Below the pieces are notes generated by a model. That model did not search any database and was not told where the DNA came from. It was given only the letters and a program-made list of their open reading frames with translations. Position numbers and translations under genes: made by a program. From Rhodococcus opacus B4 (GTDB lineage: Bacteria; Actinomycetota; Actinomycetes; Mycobacteriales; Mycobacteriaceae): a stretch of 64,000 nt of DNA. Location of the stretch: contig NC_012522.1 of assembly GCF_000010805.1 (NCBI RefSeq), forward strand, positions 3,596,001 to 3,660,000, given 5' to 3'. Positions 9,325 to 18,163 of this stretch are shown here, one piece after another. How positions within the stretch are numbered: position 1 is the first letter of the stretch; each line of letters opens with the position of its first letter.

Positions 9325-11379
9325 ATGTCGCACAGCCCGGAGACACGAGAGGTACCCGCCGCACCGAAAACCCACGACAAACACGCCGGCCACGGCGCGC
9401 ACGGCGAGGTGTTCCGGCAGAAGTTCTGGATCAGTCTCGCACTGTCGGTGCCGGTGGTGGTGTTCAGCCACATGTTCGCCGAACTCCTCGGCTACTCGGT
9501 CCCGGACTTTCCCGGCGCGTCCTGGATTCCGCCGCTCGTCGGCACCGCGATCTTCTTCTACGGCGGCGCACCGTTTCTCACCGGCGCGTGGCGCGAGCTG
9601 AAGTCGCGGCAGCCGGGCATGATGCTGCTGATCGGGATGGCGATCACGGTCGCGTTCCTCGCCTCGTGGGTGACGACCCTGCAGATCGGCGGGTTCAACC
9701 TCGACTTCTGGTGGGAACTGGCGCTTCTCATCGTGATCATGCTGCTCGGTCACTGGCTGGAGATGCGGGCGCTGGGGTCGGCGTCCGGCGCCCTCGACGC
9801 GCTCGCCGCGCTGCTCCCGGACACCGCGGACCGGATCACCGACGACGGCGTCACCGAGGTGCCCGTCTCCGAACTCGCCACGGGCGACCTGGTGCTGGTG
9901 CGGGCCGGTGGCCGCATCCCCGCGGACGGCACCGTCGCGGACGGCCGCGCGGAGGTCGACGAGTCGATGATCACCGGCGAATCCAATCCCGTCCCACGGT
10001 CGGTCGGTGACCCAGTGGTCGCGGGCACCGTCGCCACCGACAGCGCGCTGCGGATCACCGTCGGCGCCGTGGGGGAGGACACCGCCCTCGCGGGCATCCA
10101 GCGGTTGGTCGCCGACGCGCAATCGTCCTCGTCCCGCGCGCAGGCCCTCGCCGACCGCGCCGCGGCGTTCCTGTTCTACTTCGCCTCCGTCGCAGGGCTT
10201 CTTACGTTCGTGGTGTGGTCGCTGCTCGGCAACGTGGACGAGGCCGTCGTCCGGACCGTGACCGTTCTGGTGATCGCCTGCCCGCACGCCCTCGGCCTGG
10301 CGATACCCCTCGTGATCGCCATTTCCACCGAACGCGCCGCGAGGGCCGGTGTGCTGGTGAAGGACCGGCTGGCGCTGGAGCGAATGCGCGGCGTCGACGT
10401 CGTGCTGTTCGACAAGACCGGCACCCTCACGCAGGGCAGGCACGCGGTGACGGGCGTCGTCGCGACCGCTGGTGTCGCCGAGACCGGCCTGCTCGCGCTC
10501 GCCGCCGCGGTCGAGGCCGACAGCGAGCACCCGGTCGCCCGCGCGATCGTCGCCGAGGCCGCCGCGAAGGTGCCCGCCGAGTCCCGCCGCGCCGCGTCCG
10601 AGTTCCGGTCGCTGCCGGGTCGTGGCGTCCGGGCCGTGGTCGACGGTGAGGAAGTGTCCGTCGGCGGACCGGCGATGCTCGGCGAACTGCACGTGAAGAT
10701 TCCCGACGACGTTGCAGCGCAGGCGAAAAGGTGGGTCGACCGCGGCGCCGCCGTCCTCCACGTCGTCCGCGGCGGGACGGCGCTCGGCGCGGTGGCGCTC
10801 GAGGACGCCGTCCGCGAGGAGTCCCGGCAGGCGATCGACGCCCTGCACGCACGGGGCGTGAAGGTCGCGATGATCACCGGCGACGCCCGGCAGGTCGCCG
10901 ACGCCGTCGCCGCCGACCTCGGAATCGACGAGGCGTTCGCCGACGTGCTGCCGGAGAACAAGGACGCGGAAGTGGCTGCGCTGCAACAGCGTGGTCATCG
11001 GGTGGCGATGGTCGGCGACGGCGTCAACGACGCACCGGCCCTCGCCCGCGCCGACGTGGGTGTCGCCATCGGGGCCGGCACCGACGTCGCCATCGAATCG
11101 GCGGGTGTTGTCCTCGCCGCCGACGATCCCCGCGCCGTGTTGTCGATCATCGACCTGTCGCAGGCGAGCTACCGCAAGATGTGGCAGAACCTGGTGTGGG
11201 CCACCGGATACAACATCATCGCCGTCCCCTTGGCGGCCGGTGTCGTCGCGTTCGCCGGGGTCGCGATCTCCCCGGCGGTCGCGGCGATCCTGATGTCGAT
11301 CTCCACCATCGTGGTCGCACTCAACGCCCAGCTGTTGCGAAGACTAAATCTGGATCCGGAACGCTTGGCGCGGAGGTGA
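9325..11379 (+). CDS. Heavy-metal P-type ATPase with CPH motif (CopB class)
   Basis: A 684-residue P1B ATPase with no HMA domain. Instead it has a short His-rich N terminus (HDKHAGHGAHGE). The transmembrane metal motif is CPHALGLAIP near residue 319, followed by DKTGT near 363, SEHPVA, and [18 protein letters not shown] near 563. A CPH motif with a His-rich tail defines the P1B-3 (CopB) subclass, linked to Cu(I), Cu(II) or Ag(I) export. It lies 10 bases after csoR and closes the operon, giving the strain two copper pumps of different classes. Its last 59 bases overlap the end of the convergent monooxygenase gene. Confidence 0.88.
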   Translation: MSHSPETREVPAAPKTHDKHAGHGAHGEVFRQKFWISLALSVPVVVFSHMFAELLGYSVPDFPGASWIPPLVGTAIFFYGGAPFLTGAWRELKSRQPGMMLLIGMAITVAFLASWVTTLQIGGFNLDFWWELALLIVIMLLGHWLEMRALGSASGALDALAALLPDTADRITDDGVTEVPVSELATGDLVLVRAGGRIPADGTVADGRAEVDESMITGESNPVPRSVGDPVVAGTVATDSALRITVGAVGEDTALAGIQRLVADAQSSSSRAQALADRAAAFLFYFASVAGLLTFVVWSLLGNVDEAVVRTVTVLVIACPHALGLAIPLVIAISTERAARAGVLVKDRLALERMRGVDVVLFDKTGTLTQGRHAVTGVVATAGVAETGLLALAAAVEADSEHPVARAIVAEAAAKVPAESRRAASEFRSLPGRGVRAVVDGEEVSVGGPAMLGELHVKIPDDVAAQAKRWVDRGAAVLHVVRGGTALGAVALEDAVREESRQAIDALHARGVKVAMITGDARQVADAVAADLGIDEAFADVLPENKDAEVAALQQRGHRVAMVGDGVNDAPALARADVGVAIGAGTDVAIESAGVVLAADDPRAVLSIIDLSQASYRKMWQNLVWATGYNIIAVPLAAGVVAFAGVAISPAVAAILMSISTIVVALNAQLLRRLNLDPERLARR

Positions 11380-12982
11380 TCGCACCGATGGCGGGTTCGG
11401 TGATCCGCCGCAGCGCGGGCACCAGACCGTCGACCGTGTCGACGACCGCCGCGATATAGGCGTCGGGGCGGACGACCCACACCTCGCCGGGTTTTGCGCC
11501 CAGCGCGGCGGTCAGGACACCGGTGATGTCGATCTCAGACAGCCGGACCAGGCGGATCGGCGTGTGCACCGCGCCGAGGGCCGCCCCGCGGATGGCGTCG
11601 ACGTCCACACCGTCGGCGACGAGGAGCAGAATTCCGTGCCGGGCGATCGCCCGCAGGCGAGTCCCACCACCGTGCAGCGTCACCGGGGCATCGGGCAAGA
11701 GAATGCCCGGTGCGGCGGCCGGAGTGCTTCCACGCGCGGGGCGACCGGTGAACGGCCGTCCCGGATCGTCTGTGGTCAAGGGTGATTCGACGTACCAGAA
11801 CGGCTCGGCGAGGCGGCCGCTGTCGACGAGGGCGCGGGCCTGCGGGTCGGTGACCGCCGCGGTGAGCACGTCGCGGCGGTGCCGGTGCTGCTCGTCCGAC
11901 TGCGGGACGAGGAAGTCCATCGTCGCGGTCGTGACGGCGATGTTCTCGGCCGCCGCCGCGTGCCGCTCGGTGTGGTACGTCTCGAGCAGCGACTCGTCCG
12001 CCCAGCCCCGCAGGACGAACGCGAGCTTCCACGCGGCGTTCTCGGCGTCGGCGACACCGGAATTCAGGCCGCGGGCACCGAACGGCGACACGATGTGCGC
12101 GGCGTCGCCGGCCAGCAGCACCCGGTCGACGCGCATCCGGTTCGCGACCCGGGAATGGAAGCGGTACACCGATTTCCACACGATGCGATAGTCGGTGTCG
12201 CCGATGATCTTCCGGATCCGCTCGTCCAGCGCCCCCGACCGTTCCTCGGCCTCGAGGTCGTAGTCGCCGGGCACCTGCCAGTCGATGCGGAACGTGGAGT
12301 CGGGGCACGGGTGGATGAGCACCTGCCGGCCCGGGTTCCACTCCGGGTCGAAGTAGAAGCGGCGCTCGTCGGCCCAGCCGGGGATGTCGGCGGCGATGTC
12401 GCAGATGAGGAACTTGTCGTCGAACGAGCGGCCGTCGAACGTGACCCCCAGCTGCTGCCGGATCGCGCTGCCCCGGGAACCCACCGCGACCACGGCGTAG
12501 TCGGAGTCGATCACGCGGTCACCGGCGTCCGTGCGGCAGGTGATGGTCACGCCGGTGTCGTCCTGGTCGACGGACGTAGCCTCGTGTCCCCACCGGACGT
12601 CGATCGACGGCGTGGCCGCGATCCGCTCGTCGAGCAGTTCCTCCGTGCGGGCCTGCGAGATGTTGACGAAAGGCGGGAACGACGAGATGCCGCGGTCGAC
12701 GAACGTCTGCGCGAACAGTTCGTGGTCGCGGTGGAACGTGCGGGCGCACCCCCACGTCACCCCCTCGTCGGCCAGCTGACGGCCGACGCCGATCGCGTCC
12801 CACACCTCGAGGACGTCCCGCTGCTGGCAGATGGCCTTCGATCCGATCGGGTCGCGTTCGGGCCGGGCGTCGAGCAGCGTGACCGGTATGCCCCAGCGTG
12901 CCAGCAGCAACGCCGTCGTCTGCCCCACAGGGCCGTTGCCCACGACGGTGACGGTGCCGCCTCGGGTGTGTCGTCTTCCCAT
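11321..12982 (-). CDS. FAD-dependent aromatic-ring hydroxylase-type monooxygenase
   Basis: A 553-residue class A flavoprotein. The Rossmann motif near residue 12 is VVGNGPVGQTTALLLARWG. The second FAD motif is RVLLAGDAAHIVSPFGARGLNSGVAD near residues 290-315, followed by a C-terminal thioredoxin-like extension as in phenol or 3-(3-hydroxyphenyl)propionate hydroxylases (MhpA group). It should hydroxylate an aromatic substrate with NAD(P)H and O2. The ATG at 12982 has GAGG four bases upstream. It lies 36 bases after the metallo-beta-lactamase-fold gene, so both probably form one operon. The substrate is unknown. Its 3' end overlaps the convergent copper ATPase gene. Confidence 0.8.
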   Translation of the reverse strand: MGRRHTRGGTVTVVGNGPVGQTTALLLARWGIPVTLLDARPERDPIGSKAICQQRDVLEVWDAIGVGRQLADEGVTWGCARTFHRDHELFAQTFVDRGISSFPPFVNISQARTEELLDERIAATPSIDVRWGHEATSVDQDDTGVTITCRTDAGDRVIDSDYAVVAVGSRGSAIRQQLGVTFDGRSFDDKFLICDIAADIPGWADERRFYFDPEWNPGRQVLIHPCPDSTFRIDWQVPGDYDLEAEERSGALDERIRKIIGDTDYRIVWKSVYRFHSRVANRMRVDRVLLAGDAAHIVSPFGARGLNSGVADAENAAWKLAFVLRGWADESLLETYHTERHAAAAENIAVTTATMDFLVPQSDEQHRHRRDVLTAAVTDPQARALVDSGRLAEPFWYVESPLTTDDPGRPFTGRPARGSTPAAAPGILLPDAPVTLHGGGTRLRAIARHGILLLVADGVDVDAIRGAALGAVHTPIRLVRLSEIDITGVLTAALGAKPGEVWVVRPDAYIAAVVDTVDGLVPALRRITEPAIGAITSAPSVPDPDLVFATAGR

Positions 12983-13018
12983 GATCCTCGCCTTGTCAGT
13001 GTGAAACGGTGACGGATT

Positions 13019-13981
13019 TCAGCCCTGCAACTGGTCCCAGACCTCGCGGTCGCGTTCGGCGGTCCAGATGACGGGCCGCTCGATGCCCGACAGTTCGTCC
13101 CACACGCGGGAGACGTCGAAGGGAAGGCAGTGTTCGAAGATCGGCCAGTGCCCGTACTGCTCGTTCAGGGCGGCGTGGGTGGCCTCGAACGCCTCCTTCA
13201 GGGTGCCGCCGCGCTGCTGCACCGCCCCGACCTCGGCGAGCATGACCTCGATGAAGTGGCGGGTCTGCTCGATCGCGGCGTCGACGGCCTCCCGGCCGTG
13301 GGAGACGGCGCCGCGTCCGCCGATCAGCACCTCGGCGCCGAGGGCCTTGATCGCGTCGAGGGTGCCGGTCGACCAGTCGCGGTGGAAGGCGTCGCCGGTG
13401 TACAGCGCGGCCTGCGCCTCGACGAGGTCGCCGGCGAAGAGGATCTTCTGCTTCGGCAGCCACGCCACGACGTCGCCCTCGGTGTGCCCGCGGCCGAAGT
13501 GCTGGAGCACCAGGTCGCCGCGTCCGCCGCCGAGGTCGATGGTCAGCTTGTCGGCGAACGTCACCGTCGGCCAGGTCAGCCCGGGCACCGAGTCGGCACC
13601 CTTCGCCAGGCGCGGCATGCGACCGAATTCGCTTGCCCAGTCTTCCTTTCCACGCTCCTCGATGAGGGCGCGGGTGGTCTCGTGCGCCACGATGGTCTCG
13701 GCGTCGAACGCGGACGCACCCAGCACACGAACGGCGTGGTAGTGCGAGAGCACCAGGTAGCGGACCGGCTTGTCGGTGTGCTCGCGCAGCTTGCGCAGCC
13801 AGTCCTGCGCGGCCACGGGGGTGGCGAGCGCCTCGAAGCAGACGACGAAGTCCTCGCCCTCGATGGCGCCGATGTTGGGATCCCCCTCGGCGGTCAGCGC
13901 GTACACGCCGTCGGCGAGGACTTCCAGGGTCTGTTCCTTCTCGCCGAGGTCGGCCGAGGACGCGAAGCTTGTCGGGCTCAT
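13019..13981 (-). CDS. Metallo-beta-lactamase-fold protein with an atypical metal motif
   Basis: A 320-residue protein of the MBL fold (GVYALTAEGDPNIGAIEGEDFVVCFEA, then VLSHYHAVRVLGAS, GRGHTEGD and LFAGDLVE). The usual HxHxDH site reads H-Y-H-A-V-R here, so the Asp and third His are missing, while the later His (GHTEGD) and Asp (AGDLVE) remain. It may bind a single metal or have a changed reaction. It sits first in an operon with an FAD hydroxylase, pointing to an aromatic or lactone substrate. The start at 13981 is preceded by AGGTG. A perfect palindrome lies 15 bases upstream and may be its operator. Confidence 0.72.
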   Translation of the reverse strand: MSPTSFASSADLGEKEQTLEVLADGVYALTAEGDPNIGAIEGEDFVVCFEALATPVAAQDWLRKLREHTDKPVRYLVLSHYHAVRVLGASAFDAETIVAHETTRALIEERGKEDWASEFGRMPRLAKGADSVPGLTWPTVTFADKLTIDLGGGRGDLVLQHFGRGHTEGDVVAWLPKQKILFAGDLVEAQAALYTGDAFHRDWSTGTLDAIKALGAEVLIGGRGAVSHGREAVDAAIEQTRHFIEVMLAEVGAVQQRGGTLKEAFEATHAALNEQYGHWPIFEHCLPFDVSRVWDELSGIERPVIWTAERDREVWDQLQG

Positions 13982-13996
13982 GCGATGCACCTAACT

Positions 13997-14012
13997 AATC
14001 AAAGGTTTGATT
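13997..14012. promoter_or_regulatory. Palindrome, candidate repressor operator
   Basis: AATCAAA and TTTGATT form a perfect inverted repeat separated by GG, 15 bases upstream of the metallo-beta-lactamase-fold gene start. The size and position fit a TetR- or MarR-type operator for the downstream two-gene operon. No regulator gene lies beside it in this window. Confidence 0.4.
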
Positions 14013-14133
14013 GATGCTGACCACAGTAACCCGGATCACAAAATAATGAAAGCCTTGATCAAAAATTCTTTCCGATCACCTGCCACCCGACCCCCGCCTC
14101 CCCGATCCCCCGGCCATCCCGGATCCACGCGCG

Positions 14134-14180
14134 ACGAACGGGACGCTCGTTGCATCTGACGCAACGAGCGTCCCGTTCGT
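14134..14180. terminator. Long perfect hairpin between transcription units
   Basis: Two perfectly complementary 20-base arms (14134-14153 and 14161-14180) flank a seven-base loop. It lies 30 bases beyond the stop of the leftward YeiH-like gene and well upstream of the next leftward gene. It fits a transcription terminator, though there is no clear T run. The stem is longer than usual, so a dispersed intergenic repeat is also possible. Confidence 0.55.
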
Positions 14181-14209
14181 CCGGCGGAAGGGGGGCGGTG
14201 GGGGCGTGC

Positions 14210-15265
14210 TCACCCCGCGAGCAGCACGCCGACCAGCGCGATCGAGGCCACCCAGAGGGTGGAGATGGTGGCGAGGACGAAGGGGCGGGCGCCGACCTTC
14301 TTGATCGTGGAGACGTGAACGCCGGCGCCGAGGGCGAACATCGCGGCGGTGAGGAGCGCGGTCTGCAGGATCTTGGCGTCGGCGAGCAGGCCCGCGGGCA
14401 GCAGACCGGACGACCGGAGGCCGACGCAGGCGAGGAATGCGAGAACGAACAGCGGGACGAGCGGCGGCCGCTTCACGTCGGCGTCGTTGCCGGCGAGGGA
14501 GCGCTGCCGCACGCTGAGCACGGCCATGACCGGCGCGAGCATGAGGACGCGGGCGAGTTTGACCACCGCGGCGACGCCGAGGGCGGCACCGCCGATCGCC
14601 CCACCGGCCGCAACGACCTGCGCGACCTCGTGGATCGACCCGCCCGCCCACAGGCCGGCGTCGGTGTCGGAGAGTCCGAGCGCCCGCGACAGCAGGGGGA
14701 TCGCCGGGATCATGAGGGTGCCGAAGATGACGACGAGCGCGACCGCGGTGATCACCTCTTCCTCGTCGGCGTCCACGACCCCGTCCACGGCCGCGACCGC
14801 GGCCGCACCGCAGATCGAGAATCCGCAGGCGATGAGCAGTCGTTGCGTCCAGCTGAGGCCGAGCAGTTTGCCTGCGAACATCGTGCCCACGATGCCCAGA
14901 CAGACGATCGAGACGACCACGACGATGACGCCCCAGCCGAGTCCGAGGATGTCGCTCAGCATCAACTGCAGCCCGAGGAGGGCGATGCCGACCCGGAGCA
15001 GTTTCTTGGCGGAGAACTGCAGTCCCGGGCGGAGCCGCTCGGGCAACTTCGCGACGTTCGACAGAACGGCGCCGAGCACGATCGCGATCAGCAGCGGGCT
15101 GACCGTCGGCACGAACCGGCCGATACCCATCGCCAGGGCGGTGGCGGCGGCGCACAACGCCAGGCCCGGAAGGACAGTGGCCGTGGCGGTCTGCAGTCGC
15201 GGCAGCGTTCCCGCGTTCTCGACACGCTGTTCCTCGGACTTCGATTCGCTCAGTTGACTGCTCAT
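14210..15265 (-). CDS. YeiH-family putative sulfate/anion exporter
   Basis: A 351-residue membrane protein with about 10 hydrophobic segments of the YeiH/PSE (UPF0324) family. Recognisable blocks are ALLGLQLMLSDI, LLGLSWTQRLLIACGFSICGAAAVAAV and GLWAGGSIHEVAQVVAAG. The family is annotated as exporting sulfate or related anions, though direct biochemical evidence is thin. I chose the ATG at 15265 because it follows TAGGAG; an in-frame ATG six codons upstream lacks a site. The divergent LysR regulator and the nearby taurine genes suggest a role in sulfur anion handling. Confidence 0.75.
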   Translation of the reverse strand: MSSQLSESKSEEQRVENAGTLPRLQTATATVLPGLALCAAATALAMGIGRFVPTVSPLLIAIVLGAVLSNVAKLPERLRPGLQFSAKKLLRVGIALLGLQLMLSDILGLGWGVIVVVVSIVCLGIVGTMFAGKLLGLSWTQRLLIACGFSICGAAAVAAVDGVVDADEEEVITAVALVVIFGTLMIPAIPLLSRALGLSDTDAGLWAGGSIHEVAQVVAAGGAIGGAALGVAAVVKLARVLMLAPVMAVLSVRQRSLAGNDADVKRPPLVPLFVLAFLACVGLRSSGLLPAGLLADAKILQTALLTAAMFALGAGVHVSTIKKVGARPFVLATISTLWVASIALVGVLLAG

Positions 15266-15320
15266 GCTCCTACGGTCCGTCACTGCGGCACTTTGCGATA
15301 GTCGTCATTTCGGCATGAAC

Positions 15321-15339
15321 ACATATCAATCCGATATGT
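15321..15339. promoter_or_regulatory. Inverted repeat, candidate LysR-regulator site
   Basis: ACATATC and GATATGT form a perfect seven-base inverted repeat with a five-base spacer, in the gap between the YeiH-like gene and its divergent LysR regulator. LysR proteins usually bind such T-N11-A dyads in divergent promoters, controlling the target gene and themselves. Confidence 0.55.
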
Positions 15340-15366
15340 CTTGCGGTGTGGTCATATACTCGACGT

Positions 15367-16272
15367 ATGCCCCGTAAATGGCCGGAGTTTCCCGTGCTCG
15401 AGTTGCTCGTCGGCGTCGACGACCACGGAAGCCTCAGCGCTGCCGCCAGACTCGCGGGAATGGCGCAACCGAATGCGAGTCGTGCCATCAAACAACTCGA
15501 GCGCCAGTTCGGCATGACGTTGCTGCAGCGCAGCCCGACGGGCTCGATACTGACGCCGCAGGGCACGGTGATCGCGCACTGGGCGCGCCGGGTGCTGTCC
15601 GATACCCGCCGGCTGCTCGATGTGGCCGAGGGGCTGCGCGCGGAACGCTCGGCCGAGTTGACGGTGGGCGCCAGCATGACGGTGGCGGAACATCTGATGC
15701 CGGGGTGGCTGGGGCAGTTTCGCCGCTTGCACCCCGACGTCACCATTCACCTGCAGGTGCACAACTCGACTCAGGTATTCGAGCGCATCGACAGCAGGAT
15801 CTGCGACGTCGGATTCGTGGAATCGCCGACGGTGCCGCGCCCGCTGAAGAGTCTCACGGTGGCACGCGACCGGCTGGTCGTCGTCGTTCACCCCACCCAT
15901 CCGTGGGCGCGACGCCGAAAGGCGCTGTCGGTCGGCGAATTGGCGCTGACCCCGCTCCTGGTCCGGGAACCGGGGTCGGGCACCCGGACCACCCTCGACG
16001 TGGCGTTGCAGGAATACGAACGGGCGGCACCGCTTCTCGAACTCGGCAGCGCCGCCGCGATTCGCACCAGCGTGCTCGCCGGGGTCGGACCCGCCGTGAT
16101 GAGCACCCTTGCGGTCGCGGAGCAGGTCGCGGCGGGCGAGCTGAAGGTGATCGACGTCGACGGTCTCGAACTCGACCGGGTTCTCCGGGCGGTGTGGCGT
16201 GGTGCGCGTCAGCTCGACGGTCCCGCAGGCGAACTGGTGCGGCTGGTCCGCCGGGTCGGTGCCGAGAACTGA
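15367..16272 (+). CDS. LysR-family transcriptional regulator
   Basis: A 301-residue LysR regulator. The N-terminal winged helix-turn-helix is clear (HGSLSAAARLAGMAQPNASRAIKQLERQFG near residues 20-50), followed by a two-lobe effector domain from about residue 90 (ELTVGASMTVAEHLMPGWL, DVGFVESP). It is divergent from the YeiH-type exporter, the arrangement of YeiE/CysB-like regulators with yeiH, so it probably activates that gene in response to a sulfur or anion signal. I chose the ATG at 15367; an upstream in-frame start lies too near the dyad. It ends eight bases from the convergent TauE/SafE gene. Confidence 0.88.
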   Translation: MPRKWPEFPVLELLVGVDDHGSLSAAARLAGMAQPNASRAIKQLERQFGMTLLQRSPTGSILTPQGTVIAHWARRVLSDTRRLLDVAEGLRAERSAELTVGASMTVAEHLMPGWLGQFRRLHPDVTIHLQVHNSTQVFERIDSRICDVGFVESPTVPRPLKSLTVARDRLVVVVHPTHPWARRRKALSVGELALTPLLVREPGSGTRTTLDVALQEYERAAPLLELGSAAAIRTSVLAGVGPAVMSTLAVAEQVAAGELKVIDVDGLELDRVLRAVWRGARQLDGPAGELVRLVRRVGAEN

Positions 16273-16279
16273 GCGACAC

Positions 16280-17011
16280 TCATCCGAGGAGGAACGTCGT
16301 CGCACCTGCGGCGATCACCAGCACGATGACCGCGGAACGAAACACGCCCGGCGGAAGTCGTCGCGCGATCGCCAGCCCGGCGACGTTGCCGATCACCGCC
16401 GCCGTCACGAAAATCGGGAGGCGCGGCCAGAACATCGACTCCGTGATCTCGTCGTGGAACCACAGGACACCGAGGGCCATGATGTTGGCGACGATGAAAT
16501 AGCCTGCGAGATCGGCGATGAACGCCAGCGGTGGCAGTCGCGCACGCATCATCAGCAGGACCGGTGGCGGTCCGTTGAGGGAGGTCGTCGTTCCGAGGTA
16601 GCCGCCCACGGAACCCGTGAGGACGTGGGCGGTCGTCGACGGCGTCCGGGTGGTGTCCGACCGGGTCGGCAGTGCCATCGCCAGCCCGCACAGCATCACC
16701 ACGATGCCTGCCGCCGGCTTCAGATACTGCTCCGGCAGCAGACCGAGAGTGACCGCACCCAGCCAGGCACCCGGCAGGCTGCCACCACCCAGCAATGCCA
16801 CCCGCCCCCAGCTGATGTGTTCCCGCAACTGGTATGCCGCGCCGATCCGGGTGATCAATCCGGCCGTGAGGTTGACGAATACCACTTCGGGAACGGCGAA
16901 TCCGACCATCAGCATCACCGGTGTCGCGATCAGTGCCGTCCCGAACCCGGTGGCGCCGCCGATGACCGAGGCGATCCCGATGCACAGCGCACCCACGAGG
17001 AGCATGGTCAT
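16280..17011 (-). CDS. TauE/SafE-family sulfite/anion exporter (taurine module 1)
   Basis: A 243-residue membrane protein of the TauE/SafE (DUF81) family: GALCIGIASVIGGATGFGTALIATPVML at the N terminus, the repeat HVLTGSVGGYLGTTTSLNGPPPVLL in the second half, and seven or eight hydrophobic segments. It lies 37 bases after the phosphotransacetylase gene and after the taurine aminotransferase gene on the same strand, so its likely job is export of sulfite released from sulfoacetaldehyde. The start at 17011 has GGGAG upstream. A second family member lies next to xsc. Confidence 0.82.
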   Translation of the reverse strand: MTMLLVGALCIGIASVIGGATGFGTALIATPVMLMVGFAVPEVVFVNLTAGLITRIGAAYQLREHISWGRVALLGGGSLPGAWLGAVTLGLLPEQYLKPAAGIVVMLCGLAMALPTRSDTTRTPSTTAHVLTGSVGGYLGTTTSLNGPPPVLLMMRARLPPLAFIADLAGYFIVANIMALGVLWFHDEITESMFWPRLPIFVTAAVIGNVAGLAIARRLPPGVFRSAVIVLVIAAGATTFLLG

Positions 17012-17048
17012 CGCGACTCCCTTCTCGGGCGGGTGGCCGGTTCGGCTC

Positions 17049-18074
17049 TCAGGTGGCCAGGGATTGGACTGCGCTCACCAGAGCGATCAATTCGATGTCG
17101 CTGTCGGTGCATCCACGGGAGAGGTCGTTCCACGGTGCGGCCAAACCCTGCAGGATCGGTCCCAAGGCTATTGCACCCCCCAGCCTTTGAGCAATCTTGT
17201 ACCCGATGTTGCCGGCGTCGAGGTTCGGGAACACCAGGACGTTGGCGCGACCGGCGACCCGGGAGTCCGGGGCCTTCGACGCGCCGATCTCGGCGACCAG
17301 CGCGGCGTCGAACTGCAGATCTCCGTCGACGTGCAGTTGCGGGTCCCGGACACGGACCAGATCCGCGGCCTCGCGGACCTTCTCCACGCGCGGATGCCTC
17401 GCGCTGCCCTGGGTGCTGAACGACAGCATCGCCACGATCGGTGTCTGCCCGGTGAGGTGGAAGTGGGTGGCGCCGGCCGCCAGTGCGATGTCGGCCAGTT
17501 CGCCGGCCGTGGGGTCGGGCACGACGGCGCAGTCGGAGAAGGTCAATTGCCGGCCGTCCGGCAGCAACATCAGGAACGCACTCGACAGGATGCTCGACCC
17601 GGGCGCGAGGCCCACGATGCGCAGTCCGGCCCGCAGCACGTCGGACGTCGGCCTGCCCGCACCCGCGACTCCGGCATCGACCACTCCGGCACGCAGCGCC
17701 GCCGCGGCCAGGCACACCGGATCGGACAGCGCCGGTACGATCCGGTCGGGATACCGGGCGAACCCGGCTTCGACGGCTCCGCGGATCGCGGGATCGGCGG
17801 CGGCGTCGGCGATGTCGACGATCAACTCCTCGGCCAGCGGGACTCCCGCGGTTTCGGCGATACGCCGGATGACGTCCCGCCGTCCGAACAGTCGCGGCGA
17901 GACGACGCACTTGTGGTGCAGGGTATGGGCGGCACGGATCGCGCGTTCGTCTTCGCCGTCCGCGAGAGCGACGATCCGGTTCTGCCCCCGCAGAGCGGCG
18001 ACCCAGCCGTCGATCAGCGACGAATCATTCTGTCGTGCAGTGTAGGTAGGTGCAGCGGTGACGCCCGGGGCCAT
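17049..18074 (-). CDS. pta: Phosphate acetyltransferase
   Basis: A 341-residue protein made only of the PTA/PTB catalytic domain ([82 protein letters not shown]). It lacks the long regulatory N terminus of enteric Pta. It converts acetyl phosphate and CoA to acetyl-CoA. In taurine degraders this step follows Xsc, which makes acetyl phosphate from sulfoacetaldehyde. The ATG at 18074 has GGGAGAG upstream; the longer open frame beyond it overlaps the aminotransferase gene and is spurious. Confidence 0.88.
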   Translation of the reverse strand: MAPGVTAAPTYTARQNDSSLIDGWVAALRGQNRIVALADGEDERAIRAAHTLHHKCVVSPRLFGRRDVIRRIAETAGVPLAEELIVDIADAAADPAIRGAVEAGFARYPDRIVPALSDPVCLAAAALRAGVVDAGVAGAGRPTSDVLRAGLRIVGLAPGSSILSSAFLMLLPDGRQLTFSDCAVVPDPTAGELADIALAAGATHFHLTGQTPIVAMLSFSTQGSARHPRVEKVREAADLVRVRDPQLHVDGDLQFDAALVAEIGASKAPDSRVAGRANVLVFPNLDAGNIGYKIAQRLGGAIALGPILQGLAAPWNDLSRGCTDSDIELIALVSAVQSLAT

Positions 18075-18104
18075 GGCCTCGCTCTCCCATCGGTACGAAA
18101 AATG

Positions 18105-18139
18105 GGGTGGCGGCCGTCGATGGTCGACGACCGCCACCC
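18105..18139 (-). terminator. Hairpin between tpa and pta
   Basis: Arms GGGTGGCGG (18105-18113) and CCGCCACCC (18131-18139) enclose a second perfect stem CGTCGA/TCGACG with a three-base loop. It lies in the 89-base gap after the aminotransferase gene. It could reduce read-through into pta or act as a partial terminator or RNA-processing site. Confidence 0.5.
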
Positions 18140-18163
18140 GCTGGAATGAGGGAACTCGATACC

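Noticed and set aside
14134..14180. Insertion-sequence terminal repeat
   Set aside because: No transposase gene or matching distant inverted repeat was seen nearby.
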